Origin: a virus
Reading direction: 5' to 3' (one strand)
Virus record (IMG/VR): IMGVR_UViG_3300017734_001485
Coordinates: 1-30,758 of that record
Length of the DNA: 30,758 nt
The position numbers were made by a program, and so were the translations under genes. Shown here piece by piece: positions 7,228 through 15,175 of this stretch. Positions within the stretch are counted from its first letter, which is position 1. Each line of letters begins with the position of its first letter. Below the pieces are notes generated by a model, which was not told the DNA's origin, ran no database searches, and saw only the letters and a list, made by a program, of their open reading frames with translations.

Positions 7228-7761
7228 ATGGCACTTTGGGGAAATAGTGATAATGTAACCTCTGCTGGCACCGTTAGTCTTAATTACGCTACCCGTGTTG
7301 TGACAGGTTCTACCACTGGATTTGGCAATGCTGGATCTATTCAAGCAGGTGATGTAATCAGATTCGGTGATGATCCTGTATCTGGTGTTTATTTTGGTGA
7401 TGCTGTCGTCGCATCTATTACAAGCACCACACAACTAACTATTGCTTCTACTGCTGGACTCAGTGGTGCTGCAATTGCTGCAACTAACTTCTCTGCAAGT
7501 CAGTGTCCTTCATACACTGTTGGAGACGTTAAGTATAGTGAGTCTTCTAGTGGCACTTCTGATGCTTATGTCTACGGTGTAGCAAAGCAGGGTGCTCAGA
7601 ACGCAAACGGAACTGTGTTTGAGACTGGTGTTGGTTGGGTTGGAGTTACCACCTATAATGATCAACATGGTAACTATAGAGTTAAGAAAGAAGTTCTAGT
7701 TGCAATGTCTGGTATTACTACAGGCAATGCTCCAATTTATGACGCAGACCCACTAAGCTGA
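7228..7761 (+). CDS. Virion structural protein, Gly/Ser/Thr-rich beta-type
   Basis: 177 aa with start MALWGNSDNVTSAGTVSLNY, an opening I recognise from cyanomyovirus structural proteins. The composition is rich in Gly, Ser, Thr, Ala and Val with alternating hydrophobic residues (ATRVVTGSTTGFG, GDVIRFGD), predicting an all-beta fold. No signal peptide, membrane span or enzyme motif. A dedicated late promoter (7187) and an AAAGGAAAAG ribosome site precede it. A decoration or tail-structure role is possible but cannot be assigned. Confidence 0.75.
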   Translation: MALWGNSDNVTSAGTVSLNYATRVVTGSTTGFGNAGSIQAGDVIRFGDDPVSGVYFGDAVVASITSTTQLTIASTAGLSGAAIAATNFSASQCPSYTVGDVKYSESSSGTSDAYVYGVAKQGAQNANGTVFETGVGWVGVTTYNDQHGNYRVKKEVLVAMSGITTGNAPIYDADPLS

Positions 7762-7772
7762 TAACTTGAGAT

Positions 7773-8159
7773 ATGTTATTTGATGAATTGAATGAGGAAA
7801 ATTTCTTATTATTTGCTATAAAGAATTATGAGAATCCTCAAGCCATTACTAAAGATGATTTTCATCGTGACTTGAATCATTTCAAGTACATTAAAAGGCT
7901 TATGAGGAAGTACAAGAATACTGGTGAATTAAAGGTACATTTGCTTCTTAATCACTTTATTATTTTGTATAATATATTTGATGATGCAACGACACCAATG
8001 CTCTTCTATAAACTTGAAGAGGATCTTTGGTCAACAACAAAAACATTTATACATTTTTTGAATAGGTTGCCAGAGTATCCAAAATGTTATATTCATGATA
8101 TTGAAAGTGATGTCATTGCTCTAAAAAAATTGCAAATCTTATATAACGAAAATGGATAG
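7773..8159 (+). CDS. Conserved T4-like phage protein of unknown function
   Basis: 128 aa, mostly helical, rich in Leu, Phe, Tyr, Asn and Lys (MLFDELNEENFLLFAIKNY). It lacks membrane spans and known catalytic motifs. It resembles a small conserved family of T4-like cyanophages whose members sit near structural genes, but I cannot name a T4 counterpart. It overlaps the next gene by 8 nt. Confidence 0.7.
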   Translation: MLFDELNEENFLLFAIKNYENPQAITKDDFHRDLNHFKYIKRLMRKYKNTGELKVHLLLNHFIILYNIFDDATTPMLFYKLEEDLWSTTKTFIHFLNRLPEYPKCYIHDIESDVIALKKLQILYNENG

Positions 8160-8355
8160 GACTGATCGGTTCATACAACTTATTCGTGAAATGATTGCAG
8201 TAGGTGCTGGTGGATTTACTGGTTCTTCTGCAGCACAAGGACCAACTGCAGGTTATGATCCTCTGATTAAATTTCAGAGACGTGGAAATACAGATTATAG
8301 AAAAGTTCCAAAGACTTATAAAAAGTGGGTAAAATCTTTAGACAAAAAAAAGTAA
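8152..8355 (+). CDS. Conserved small cyanophage protein
   Basis: 67 aa, starting inside the end of the previous gene. N-terminal helix (MDRTDRFIQLIREMIAVG), a Gly/Ser/Ala stretch (AGGFTGSSAAQGPTAGYDP) and a basic tail with KVPKTYKKWVKSLDKKK. The Gly-rich part followed by basic residues suggests a flexible binding segment. Function unknown. Confidence 0.65.
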   Translation: MDRTDRFIQLIREMIAVGAGGFTGSSAAQGPTAGYDPLIKFQRRGNTDYRKVPKTYKKWVKSLDKKK

Positions 8356-8793
8356 ATGCTAGGTCTAGGTAAATTAGCAGTTTTGGAAAGTAAACTGGAC
8401 ATTTATGAAGATCTCTCTAAAGAGATGCTTGACAAACTTGAAAGAGCAGTAGGAACAATCTCTGAAAATAGCAACCGAGTTGCTATTATTCTAGAGCGCC
8501 ATGAAAATCGTTTAGATGAATCGGATCGTGCTGATAAACTTATCATCGGTATGCTGGAAGAGATGAAAGAAAGGCATGATAAGGATCATGAACTGGTTCA
8601 AACTAGGATCAGTAAGATCCAGAAGAAAGTGGATTCCAACGCAAAGTTTGTTATCGGTACAACAGCAGTCCTTGCGACCCTTGTGGCAGTATTACAAGTG
8701 GTTCCACCTATCTTCAAACTCTTGACACCATCAGCAAATGCGGGTAATATGGTAGAAGCAGAAATACTATCTTTCGTAAATGGATCAAATTGA
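8356..8793 (+). CDS. Coiled-coil protein with C-terminal membrane segment
   Basis: 145 aa, starting at the base after the previous stop. Residues about 8-92 show heptad-like charged helix (LERAVGTISENSNRVAIILERHENRLDESD), consistent with a coiled coil. A hydrophobic segment around 97-122 (FVIGTTAVLATLVAVLQVVPP) is a plausible transmembrane helix. The layout resembles small membrane-anchored phage proteins such as lysis accessory or holin-like ones, but nothing identifies it as such. It overlaps the primase start by 14 nt. Confidence 0.65.
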   Translation: MLGLGKLAVLESKLDIYEDLSKEMLDKLERAVGTISENSNRVAIILERHENRLDESDRADKLIIGMLEEMKERHDKDHELVQTRISKIQKKVDSNAKFVIGTTAVLATLVAVLQVVPPIFKLLTPSANAGNMVEAEILSFVNGSN

Positions 8794-9748
8794 TGCAAAA
8801 TATATTTCTTTAGTTTCTTCTAGACTACAAAAATTTAAAAGAGTAAAGGCAAACCTCTATAACTTTAGATGTCCTATCTGTGGAGATTCTCAGAGGAATA
8901 AGAGTAAGGCAAGAGGGTACATTTACGCAGTAAAGACTAATGCTAACTTTAAGTGCCACAACTGTGGTGCTTCTATGTCACTTAACAACTTTCTTAAACA
9001 TATGGATGTTGTTTTGTATAAGAGTTATTGTCTTGATAAATTTAAGGACGGTCATACTGGTAGGAATTTTGTAGCAGACGAACCTGAATTTGTTTTTGAG
9101 AAACCTAAGTTTGCACAGAGGATCGATCTTCCTCTATGCAGTGAGGTAGAACTTGCTAGAACATATCTTCAAAATCGTAAGATCGATCCCACTAAATTTT
9201 ATTATGCAGAAAATTTTGATGAGTTTGTTCATACGTTTAAGGGATTGAATCATGGGTATATGGGTAAAGAACCTAGAATCATCATCCCATTATATTGTGA
9301 TAAAGGTCTTATCGGATTTCAAGGGAGAAGTCTAAATTCCAAATCTATTAAATATATTACTGTAATGCTTAAAGATGGAGCACCGAAAATATATGGACTT
9401 GATAACATCAGAAAAGGTACTAGTGTCTACATTACAGAAGGACCATTTGACAGCACGTTCATTCGCAACTCGATTGCTATGTGTGGAGCTGATCTTGATA
9501 TCAGCAATTGGGGGATTAGCAATCCTGTCTGGGTCTATGATAATGAACCACGGAACAGAGAAATCCTTAGCAGAATCAGTCGAACAATCGATAGTGGCGA
9601 CTCCATAGTTATTTGGCCATCACATATTATGGAAAAGGACATAAATGATATGGTCCTTGCTGGACATGATGTCCAAAATCTGATAGAATTAAATACTTAC
9701 TCTGGTTTAGAAGCAAAACTAAAATTTACCACCTGGAAGAGAATATGA
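8780..9748 (+). CDS. 61: DNA primase, T4 gp61-like
   Basis: 322 aa (T4 gp61 is 342). The N-terminal zinc ribbon is clear: CPICGDSQ and, about 30 residues later, CHNCGAS (four Cys). A TOPRIM-type catalytic part follows, with YITEGPFDSTFIRN carrying the conserved acidic motif and VWVYDNEPRN the DxD-type metal site. gp61 makes RNA primers for lagging-strand synthesis and associates with the gp41 helicase, whose end is at the start of the window. The gene overlaps the coiled-coil protein upstream by 14 nt and nrdA downstream by 4 nt (ATGA). Confidence 0.93.
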   Translation: MDQIDAKYISLVSSRLQKFKRVKANLYNFRCPICGDSQRNKSKARGYIYAVKTNANFKCHNCGASMSLNNFLKHMDVVLYKSYCLDKFKDGHTGRNFVADEPEFVFEKPKFAQRIDLPLCSEVELARTYLQNRKIDPTKFYYAENFDEFVHTFKGLNHGYMGKEPRIIIPLYCDKGLIGFQGRSLNSKSIKYITVMLKDGAPKIYGLDNIRKGTSVYITEGPFDSTFIRNSIAMCGADLDISNWGISNPVWVYDNEPRNREILSRISRTIDSGDSIVIWPSHIMEKDINDMVLAGHDVQNLIELNTYSGLEAKLKFTTWKRI

Positions 9749-12042
9749 GCAACGGTATCAAGGTTAAAAAACGTAATGGGACTATTGAGGTACTGAACCT
9801 AGAAAAGATGCACAAGATGGTTGAGGCTGCTTGTGAGGGTCTCTCTGGTGTGTCTGCAAGTCAAGTAGAGATCCAATCTGGAATTCAATTCTATGATGGT
9901 GTTACTACTGACGAAATCCAAGAGATTTTGGTTCGTTCTGCTTCAGATCTAATTGATTTGGAGCATCCTAATTATCAATATGCAGCAGCAAGATTGCTCT
10001 TATTTTCTATCCGTAAGCAACTTGCGGTGAGTTTTAAAAGAAGTCCTACTCTTCTAGAGCAGATTAAATATTGTATTGATAATAATGTTTATGATGCAGA
10101 AGTACTGACAAAGTATACTGAAGAGGAACTTGAAAAGGTAAACTCATTTATCTATCATGATCGTGACTACTTGTTTACCTATGCTGGTCTTAGGCAGGTT
10201 ACTGATAAATATTTGGTACAGGATAGAAGTACTGGTGAGGTATTTGAGACACCTCAGTTCATGTATATAATGATTGCTCTAACAATTTTTTCAGAATACC
10301 CAGAGGAAACAAGACTCTCATATGTCAAAAGATACTACGACGCAATCAGCAAACACAAAATCAACATTCCCACACCTATCATGGCGGGAGTGCGAACTCC
10401 ACTGCGACAATTTGCTAGCTGTGTTCTTATTGATGTTGATGACACCCTCGATAGCATCTTTAGTTCTGATATGGCTATCGGCAGATATGTTGCACAAAGG
10501 GCGGGAATCGGTATCAACGCAGGTAGAATCCGTGGAATCAACTCTAAAATCAGAGGTGGAGAAGTTCAACACACTGGTGTTGTACCATTCCTTAAAAAGT
10601 TTGAATCGACTGTCAGATGCTGCACTCAAAATGGCATACGAGGTGGAAGTGCGACTGTCCACTTCCCAATCTGGCACCAAGAAATAGAAGACATTATTGT
10701 TCTCAAGAACAACAAAGGCACAGAAGACAATCGGGTACGCAAACTTGACTACTCAATCCAACTTTCAAAACTTTTCTACGAACGTTTCATTAACAATGAA
10801 GAGATTAGCCTCTTCTCACCGAATGACGTACCAGGTCTCTATGATGCTTTTGGTACTGATTCATTTGATGATCTCTATGTACGTTATGAATCAGATGAGT
10901 TTACTCCAAGAAAGACTATCGGGGCTCAGGAACTTATCCTAGATCTACTAAAGGAGAGAGCAGAGACTGGTCGTTTGTACCTTATGAATATCGATCACTG
11001 CAATAGTCACTCTTCATTCAAAGACAAGGTTAACATGAGCAACCTATGTCAGGAGATCACTTTACCTACAGATCCTCTTCAACATATTGATGGTGAGGGT
11101 GAGATTGCTCTATGCATTCTTTCTGCTATCAATGTTGGTAAAGTTAAGTCTGACTCTGAACTAGAGAACCTGTGTGATCTTTCTGTCCGTGGTCTAGAAG
11201 AACTCATTGACTATCAGAAGTATCCTATTCTTGCTGCAGAACTTGCTACAAAGGCACGTAGGTCCCTTGGAATTGGTTTTATTGGTCTTGCACATTATCT
11301 TGCTAAACTTGGATTTAGTTATGGTGATCAAGAGGCATGGGATGCTGTTCATGGATTATCGGAGTCCTTTCAATATTTTCTTCTTAAGTCTTCTAATCAG
11401 ATTGCAAAAGAGAAAGGTGCTTGTGAAGGTTTCTCACGAACAAAATATGCAGATGGAATTCTTCCAATCGATACATACAAGAAGGATCTAGATGAAGTTA
11501 CTTCTATTGCACTGCAGTATGATTGGGATAGTCTTAGGGAATCTATCAAAGAGTTCGGATTGCGACACAGCACATTGTCCGCACAAATGCCTTCAGAGAG
11601 CAGTTCCGTTGTGTCAAATGCAACCAATGGAATCGAACCACCTAGAGGATATCTGTCCGTTAAAAAATCAAAGAAGGGACCTCTTAAGCAGATTGTTCCG
11701 CAGTACAATACACTGAAAAATAACTATACATTATTGTGGGACATGCCCGACAATAAGGGTTATATAAATGTGGTGTCTGTTATGCAAAAATTCTTTGATC
11801 AAGCTATATCTGGTAACTGGTCCTATAATCCTGAGAACTATCCTGACAATGAGGTTCCAGTTTCTGTCATGGCAAATGATTTTCTAACTACATACAAGTA
11901 TGGTTGGAAGACTTCTTATTATCAAAATACATATGATAACAAGACCGATGAGGTCGATGAAGACAAAAAAGAACAACTAAACGCAATTTTAGAAGAATTA
12001 AGTCAATCCGAGGAGGGAGAGTGTGAATCCTGTGCAGTTTAA
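9745..12042 (+). CDS. nrdA: Class Ia ribonucleotide reductase, alpha subunit
   Basis: 765 aa, full length (E. coli NrdA is 761). It converts ribonucleoside diphosphates to deoxy forms for phage DNA synthesis. The N-terminal ATP-cone (KVKKRNGTIEVLNLEKM) occupies about residues 5-90. Catalytic residues are in place: C226 (FASCVLIDV) and C457 form the substrate-reducing pair, N433/C435/E437 (NLCQE) is the thiyl-radical site, and the C-terminal CESCAV supplies the C760/C763 shuttle pair. Neighbours are gp61 (4-nt overlap) and nrdB, whose likely GTG start lies inside the 3' end. No intein or intron is seen. Confidence 0.97.
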   Translation: MSNGIKVKKRNGTIEVLNLEKMHKMVEAACEGLSGVSASQVEIQSGIQFYDGVTTDEIQEILVRSASDLIDLEHPNYQYAAARLLLFSIRKQLAVSFKRSPTLLEQIKYCIDNNVYDAEVLTKYTEEELEKVNSFIYHDRDYLFTYAGLRQVTDKYLVQDRSTGEVFETPQFMYIMIALTIFSEYPEETRLSYVKRYYDAISKHKINIPTPIMAGVRTPLRQFASCVLIDVDDTLDSIFSSDMAIGRYVAQRAGIGINAGRIRGINSKIRGGEVQHTGVVPFLKKFESTVRCCTQNGIRGGSATVHFPIWHQEIEDIIVLKNNKGTEDNRVRKLDYSIQLSKLFYERFINNEEISLFSPNDVPGLYDAFGTDSFDDLYVRYESDEFTPRKTIGAQELILDLLKERAETGRLYLMNIDHCNSHSSFKDKVNMSNLCQEITLPTDPLQHIDGEGEIALCILSAINVGKVKSDSELENLCDLSVRGLEELIDYQKYPILAAELATKARRSLGIGFIGLAHYLAKLGFSYGDQEAWDAVHGLSESFQYFLLKSSNQIAKEKGACEGFSRTKYADGILPIDTYKKDLDEVTSIALQYDWDSLRESIKEFGLRHSTLSAQMPSESSSVVSNATNGIEPPRGYLSVKKSKKGPLKQIVPQYNTLKNNYTLLWDMPDNKGYINVVSVMQKFFDQAISGNWSYNPENYPDNEVPVSVMANDFLTTYKYGWKTSYYQNTYDNKTDEVDEDKKEQLNAILEELSQSEEGECESCAV

Positions 12043-13213
12043 GATGTCATCCGTAGAGGAAACTAAAATTAAAATTGAAGGCATGACTGTCTTCAATACT
12101 GAACAAGTAAATACGAAGAAGCAACCAATGTTTTTTGGTAAACCTCTGGGAATTCAGAGGTATGATTCATACAAGTATCCAATTTTTGACAAACTAACAA
12201 CTCAACAATTGGGTTACTTCTGGAGACCAGAAGAAGTTTCATTGCAGAAAGACCGTGGAGATTATCAACTACTTCGTCCAGAACAAAAGCATATCTATAC
12301 AAGTAACCTCAAGTATCAGATTATGCTTGACTCCATACAAGGGCGTGGTCCTGGGATGGCTTTTATACCTTATTGCAGTCTACCCGAACTAGAAGCATGT
12401 ATGGAGGTCTGGGGATTTATGGAGATGATCCATAGTCGTTCTTACACATACATTATCAAGAACATCTATTCAGATCCTTCTGAGGTATTTGATAAGATCG
12501 TCACTGATGAACGCATTCTAGAACGTGCTGCGAGTGTCACAGGTGCTTATGATGACTTCATCAATAGTGCCCAAACTTGGGGCAATGGTAGTATGTGGCA
12601 AGAAGATTTTAGAGACTCACCTTCATCCAAATGGGAAATCAAAGATGTCAAAAGAAAACTCTACAGAGCAGTTGCAAACGTTAACGTTCTTGAGGGTATT
12701 AGGTTCTACGTTAGTTTTGCTTGTTCTTTCGCCTTTGGTGAACTCAAGCTCATGGAAGGATCAGCAAAAATTATTTCACTCATTGCAAGAGACGAAAATC
12801 AACATCTAGGTATCACTCAGAATATTCTGAATAAGTGGAGATCAGGTGATGATCCTGAGATGATGCAGATTATGAAGGAAGAGGAAGAGTGGACCTATAG
12901 TATGTTTAAGAATGCTGTAGATGAAGAAAAGAAGTGGGCAGAGTATCTGTTCAAAGATGGTAGTATGATCGGTTTGAATGACAAATTACTCAAGAACTAT
13001 GTTGAGTGGATTGCAAATCGTCGTATGAAGTCTATTGGTCTTAAACCAATCTATGATATTTCTGCTAAGGCAAATCCACTACCATGGACTGAGCATTGGA
13101 TCTCTTCTAAAGGACTCCAGGTGGCACCACAAGAGACTGAAGTAGAGTCATATGTTGTGGGAGGCATTAAGCAGGATGTCAAAGCAGATACGTTCTCTCA
13201 ATTTAAACTATGA
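12023..13213 (+). CDS. nrdB: Class Ia ribonucleotide reductase, beta subunit
   Basis: 396 aa from the GTG at 12023. It houses the di-iron/tyrosyl radical cofactor. Ligand motifs: LDSIQ (D), FMEMIHSRSY with E-x-x-H and the radical Tyr four residues after His (Tyr141 in this numbering), then the later E-x-x-H motif (DENQHLG). Three starts are possible: GTG 12023, with an AGGAGG 6 nt upstream; ATG 12044, without a clear ribosome site; and ATG 12083, where MTVFNTEQ aligns best with the T4 NrdB N-terminus and puts the radical Tyr at 121. The GTG has the best ribosome site, but it lies within nrdA coding sequence and may be fortuitous. The reading is secure, the exact start is not. Confidence 0.95.
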   Translation: MNPVQFKMSSVEETKIKIEGMTVFNTEQVNTKKQPMFFGKPLGIQRYDSYKYPIFDKLTTQQLGYFWRPEEVSLQKDRGDYQLLRPEQKHIYTSNLKYQIMLDSIQGRGPGMAFIPYCSLPELEACMEVWGFMEMIHSRSYTYIIKNIYSDPSEVFDKIVTDERILERAASVTGAYDDFINSAQTWGNGSMWQEDFRDSPSSKWEIKDVKRKLYRAVANVNVLEGIRFYVSFACSFAFGELKLMEGSAKIISLIARDENQHLGITQNILNKWRSGDDPEMMQIMKEEEEWTYSMFKNAVDEEKKWAEYLFKDGSMIGLNDKLLKNYVEWIANRRMKSIGLKPIYDISAKANPLPWTEHWISSKGLQVAPQETEVESYVVGGIKQDVKADTFSQFKL

Positions 13214-13362
13214 TGACACAATGGGCAATCAAATTACTGTCGGATAATACTATCGAATTATCCGATGATGATATTAGGTTATTGAGATTTGGACCTCAAC
13301 CTTGGTTGCCTCATGAAGTTTTAAGGTATAACCTATTAAGACTCAAAGTTAAATCTGATTAA
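13210..13362 (+). CDS. Small ORF after nrdB, unknown function
   Basis: 50 aa, ATG overlapping the nrdB stop (ATGA). Sequence begins MMTQWAIKLLSDNTIELSDDD and continues FGPQPWLPHEVLRYNLLRLK. It runs directly into a UUCG-loop terminator, which fits it as the last gene of the gp61-nrdA-nrdB transcription unit. No domain recognised. Confidence 0.6.
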   Translation: MMTQWAIKLLSDNTIELSDDDIRLLRFGPQPWLPHEVLRYNLLRLKVKSD

Positions 13363-13366
13363 TTTT

Positions 13367-13387
13367 AAGACCTTCGGGTCTTTTTTT
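13367..13387 (+). terminator. Intrinsic terminator with UUCG loop
   Basis: AAGACC, loop TTCG, GGTCTT, then a run of seven T. A textbook stable tetraloop terminator at the end of the nrdAB unit. Confidence 0.93.
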
Positions 13388-13435
13388 GTAGGTATATACT
13401 CGTAGGCATAAATTTTTATTGCTAAAATGTATTGA

Positions 13436-13465
13436 TTTACACACAAACTGTATACATAGTATAGA
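13436..13465 (+). promoter_or_regulatory. Sigma70-like early promoter
   Basis: TTTACA, 18-nt spacer, TATAGA (5/6 matches for each box), located between two terminators and about 15 nt before the GGAGG site at 13471. It would drive the small genes at 13481-13706. Host-sigma recognition is inferred. Confidence 0.55.
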
Positions 13466-13480
13466 ATAACGGAGGTTAAG

Positions 13481-13582
13481 ATGACTCTCTCTTGTCTACA
13501 TTATGGATCTACTTTTTTACAGGAGAATGAATATGCACAACTTACTATCAAAATCTCAACTAGATCAGTGGCGATCTTTTGA
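13481..13582 (+). CDS. Tiny ORF, possibly a leader peptide
   Basis: 33 aa (MTLSCLHYGSTFLQENEYAQ...). The ATG has a good GGAGG 5 nt upstream, better than most genes nearby. It overlaps the start of the next ORF at 13533 by 50 nt in a different frame, so translation may be coupled. No homology recognised, and it may be only a leader. Confidence 0.4.
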   Translation: MTLSCLHYGSTFLQENEYAQLTIKISTRSVAIF

Positions 13583-13706
13583 ATCCACATTAGATGCATC
13601 GGAGGTGGAAAATCAAGCAATCAATGACTACTACGAGTGTTTAATAGAATGCGATACACTAAAACAAAACGAATGTAAACGTATATGCAGGAGGATTTTA
13701 AATTAA
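13533..13706 (+). CDS. Small Cys-containing protein of unknown function
   Basis: 57 aa from the ATG at 13533, chosen because AGGAG lies 7 nt upstream; the frame is open from 13503. It begins MHNLLSKSQLDQWRSFESTL and ends with four Cys within about 20 residues (YECLIECDTLKQNECKRICR), suggesting disulphides or a metal site. Promoter at 13436 and terminator at 13719 bracket it, giving a compact one- or two-gene early unit. Confidence 0.6.
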   Translation: MHNLLSKSQLDQWRSFESTLDASEVENQAINDYYECLIECDTLKQNECKRICRRILN

Positions 13707-13718
13707 ATATTGTATTTT

Positions 13719-13741
13719 GAGACCTTAAGGTCTCTTTTTTT
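13719..13741 (+). terminator. Intrinsic terminator
   Basis: GAGACC, loop TTAA, GGTCTC followed by seven T. Ends the short unit at 13481-13706. Confidence 0.93.
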
Positions 13742-13742
13742 G

Positions 13743-13750
13743 TCTAAATA
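13743..13750 (+). promoter_or_regulatory. Late-promoter variant TCTAAATA
   Basis: CTAAATA, a one-base variant of the ATAAATA late element, just after a terminator T run and 22 nt before the ATG at 13773. The same variant recurs before 15577 and 21832. Confidence 0.5.
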
Positions 13751-13772
13751 TGCTAGACTATGGAAAATATGA

Positions 13773-14201
13773 ATGGTCGATTATGAAAATCCCTGGATCT
13801 ATTTGGAGCGGCCTTTTAGTTCTGACGATGTTCTGGACTACTTTGGTTTTGTTTATAATATTACCAATCTCACCAACCAACGACAGTACATTGGGAGAAA
13901 GTATTTTTGGTCGTTCAGAACTCCAAAGGGAAAAAAGAGAAAGGTAAAGCAGGAATCTGACTGGAAGAAGTATTATGGGTCTTGTCCAGAACTAAAAGAA
14001 GATATAGAAAAAATAGGTAGAGATAAATTTAAGAGGAAAATATTATCACTACATAAAACAAAAGGAAAAACAAACTTTGAAGAGACGCGTCAACTGTTCG
14101 CATATAATGTTCTTACAGAATCTCTTAATGGAGAACCAGCATACTATAACAGTAATATTTTAAGTCGATACTTCAGAAAAGATTATTATGGAAACGATTG
14201 A
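13773..14201 (+). CDS. GIY-YIG-type endonuclease (Seg-like)
   Basis: 142 aa. FGFVYNITNLTNQRQYIGRKYFW is the divergent GIY-YIG pair (FVY...YIG) with the catalytic Arg directly after (GRK); further on KESDWKKYYGS, DIEKIGRDKFKRKIL and a Glu-bearing NFEETRQLF match the common phage family of small SegE-like GIY-YIG proteins. Such proteins are homing or free-standing nucleases. The protein stands free, with no intron or split gene visible nearby. A second open frame overlaps it at 13750-13947 but has no recognisable content. It overlaps the next gene by 14 nt. Confidence 0.75.
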   Translation: MVDYENPWIYLERPFSSDDVLDYFGFVYNITNLTNQRQYIGRKYFWSFRTPKGKKRKVKQESDWKKYYGSCPELKEDIEKIGRDKFKRKILSLHKTKGKTNFEETRQLFAYNVLTESLNGEPAYYNSNILSRYFRKDYYGND

Positions 14202-14907
14202 TACTTATTTTAGATACTGTGCAGAGATAAGTAAAGATCATCAACGGACTAAACGTTCTGGTGAGATAACATATGTCAAGAATGTCTTTGAGGATCCATA
14301 TAGGATGCTTAAGTTTCAATCTCTATTGACCAAATGGGAATCGTGTCAGAATTCTAAACCAGGAATTATGTCTTTAAAGATTCCATATTGGACTGCAGAT
14401 ATTATTGGAGATGAACTACTTGAATTGTCAGAACATGACAGTTATAAGAATGAATCTGAGTTTTATTATTTTTATTACAATAATACTTGTATGGAAATGA
14501 ATATTGATAACTTAGTTAGTAATAATTGTGTTCTTCCACACACTGATCCTTCTACTGACAGATCAGTGTCAACTATAATTGGATTAATTAATTTGAATCA
14601 TAGAGATGTATCTACTGCATTTTGGAGATTCAAAGGAAGACTTATGGAGGACACTGATGATTTTGCTGATGAATATAATGAGTACGTTGATGATATAAAT
14701 TATGATAATTATGATGAGAAGGCACGTTGCCCAACATTATATAAAGCATTTGAAATGACTTATGGATTTAACGAAGCAATTTTTTATGACTCTAGACTTT
14801 TTCATTCACCAGTTATTGATAAACATTATACAAGAGAAAACCCACGCATCATGATGAGGGTGTCATATATGCTTGACGAAGAAGGTGAGGAGTGCTATGA
14901 TGAGTGA
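14188..14907 (+). CDS. Candidate Fe(II)/2-oxoglutarate oxygenase-like protein
   Basis: 239 aa. A double-stranded beta-helix oxygenase triad can be read: H118-T-D120 (LPHTDPST), a distal H206 (RLFHSPV) and a following Arg (ENPRIMMRVSYML) that could bind 2-oxoglutarate. N-terminal 100 residues are helical; an acidic loop (DEYNEYVDDINYDNYDEK) precedes the distal motif. Spacing between HxD and the distal His is longer than usual. Three clearer oxygenase-like proteins are nearby, which supports the reading but does not prove it. Substrate unknown. It overlaps the GIY-YIG gene by 14 nt. Confidence 0.6.
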   Translation: METIDTYFRYCAEISKDHQRTKRSGEITYVKNVFEDPYRMLKFQSLLTKWESCQNSKPGIMSLKIPYWTADIIGDELLELSEHDSYKNESEFYYFYYNNTCMEMNIDNLVSNNCVLPHTDPSTDRSVSTIIGLINLNHRDVSTAFWRFKGRLMEDTDDFADEYNEYVDDINYDNYDEKARCPTLYKAFEMTYGFNEAIFYDSRLFHSPVIDKHYTRENPRIMMRVSYMLDEEGEECYDE

Positions 14908-15089
14908 GTTGCAAAAGACTCATGGAAGAAAAAGTAATCGATTGCGTTTCGGATGTTATTGATTGGGCACATGAACGTATAGCTTCACAAGATATTGAGT
15001 GGGAGGATGCAGCAGCATTATCCTTAGAATTTAAAGAGTGGTTAGAAGAAGATGAAATTGATCTCTTATACCTTGACAGACTTGACTAG
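14904..15089 (+). CDS. Small acidic protein of unknown function
   Basis: 61 aa from a GTG overlapping the previous stop; an ATG at 14922 (MEEKVIDCVSDVIDW) is an alternative and gives 55 aa. The protein is strongly acidic (Glu, Asp, Trp), probably helical, ending LDRLD. The end of the gene carries the -35 box of the promoter at 15073. Confidence 0.55.
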   Translation: MSCKRLMEEKVIDCVSDVIDWAHERIASQDIEWEDAAALSLEFKEWLEEDEIDLLYLDRLD

Positions 15090-15101
15090 ATGATCTATAA
15101 T
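15073..15101 (+). promoter_or_regulatory. Perfect-consensus sigma70 promoter
   Basis: TTGACA (15073-15078), exactly 17-nt spacer, TATAAT (15096-15101). All twelve consensus bases match. Predicted transcription start is near 15108, directly at a GAAA-loop hairpin and upstream of tRNA-Arg, making this an early, host-polymerase promoter for the RNA/tRNA unit. Confidence 0.85.
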
Positions 15102-15106
15102 TTAAG

Positions 15107-15175
15107 AGTTGAGAAATCAACTGCGGTAACTCCCTTGGTAGTTTAGAGTTAGCGGCGATAGGAACTACCACCATT
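15107..15175 (+). ncRNA. Candidate structured leader RNA before tRNA-Arg
   Basis: Two hairpins lie between the promoter and the tRNA. The first is AGTTGA-GAAA-TCAACT (15107-15122), a 6-bp stem capped with a GNRA tetraloop at the predicted 5' end of the transcript. The second is TGGTAGTT (15136-15143) pairing with AACTACCA (15163-15170), an 8-bp stem with a 19-nt loop. It contains no T-arm and is not a tRNA. It could be a 5' leader removed by RNase P or a small RNA of its own. Function is unknown. Confidence 0.4.

Noticed and set aside
8356-8793. Assignment as holin or spanin
   Set aside because: A coiled coil plus one membrane span is too general; no lysis gene neighbours are present to support it.
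10322-10687. Two overlapping frames of about 120 aa, one on each strand, within nrdA
   Set aside because: They lie entirely inside nrdA, whose catalytic motifs are intact, and their sequences look like shifted-frame readings.
13750-13947. Open frame (65 aa) overlapping the GIY-YIG gene in another frame
   Set aside because: No recognisable content, and the overlapping frame holds a clear GIY-YIG protein.
15121-15175. Possible additional tRNA ahead of tRNA-Arg
   Set aside because: No T-arm or acceptor stem can be folded; only a hairpin pair is present.
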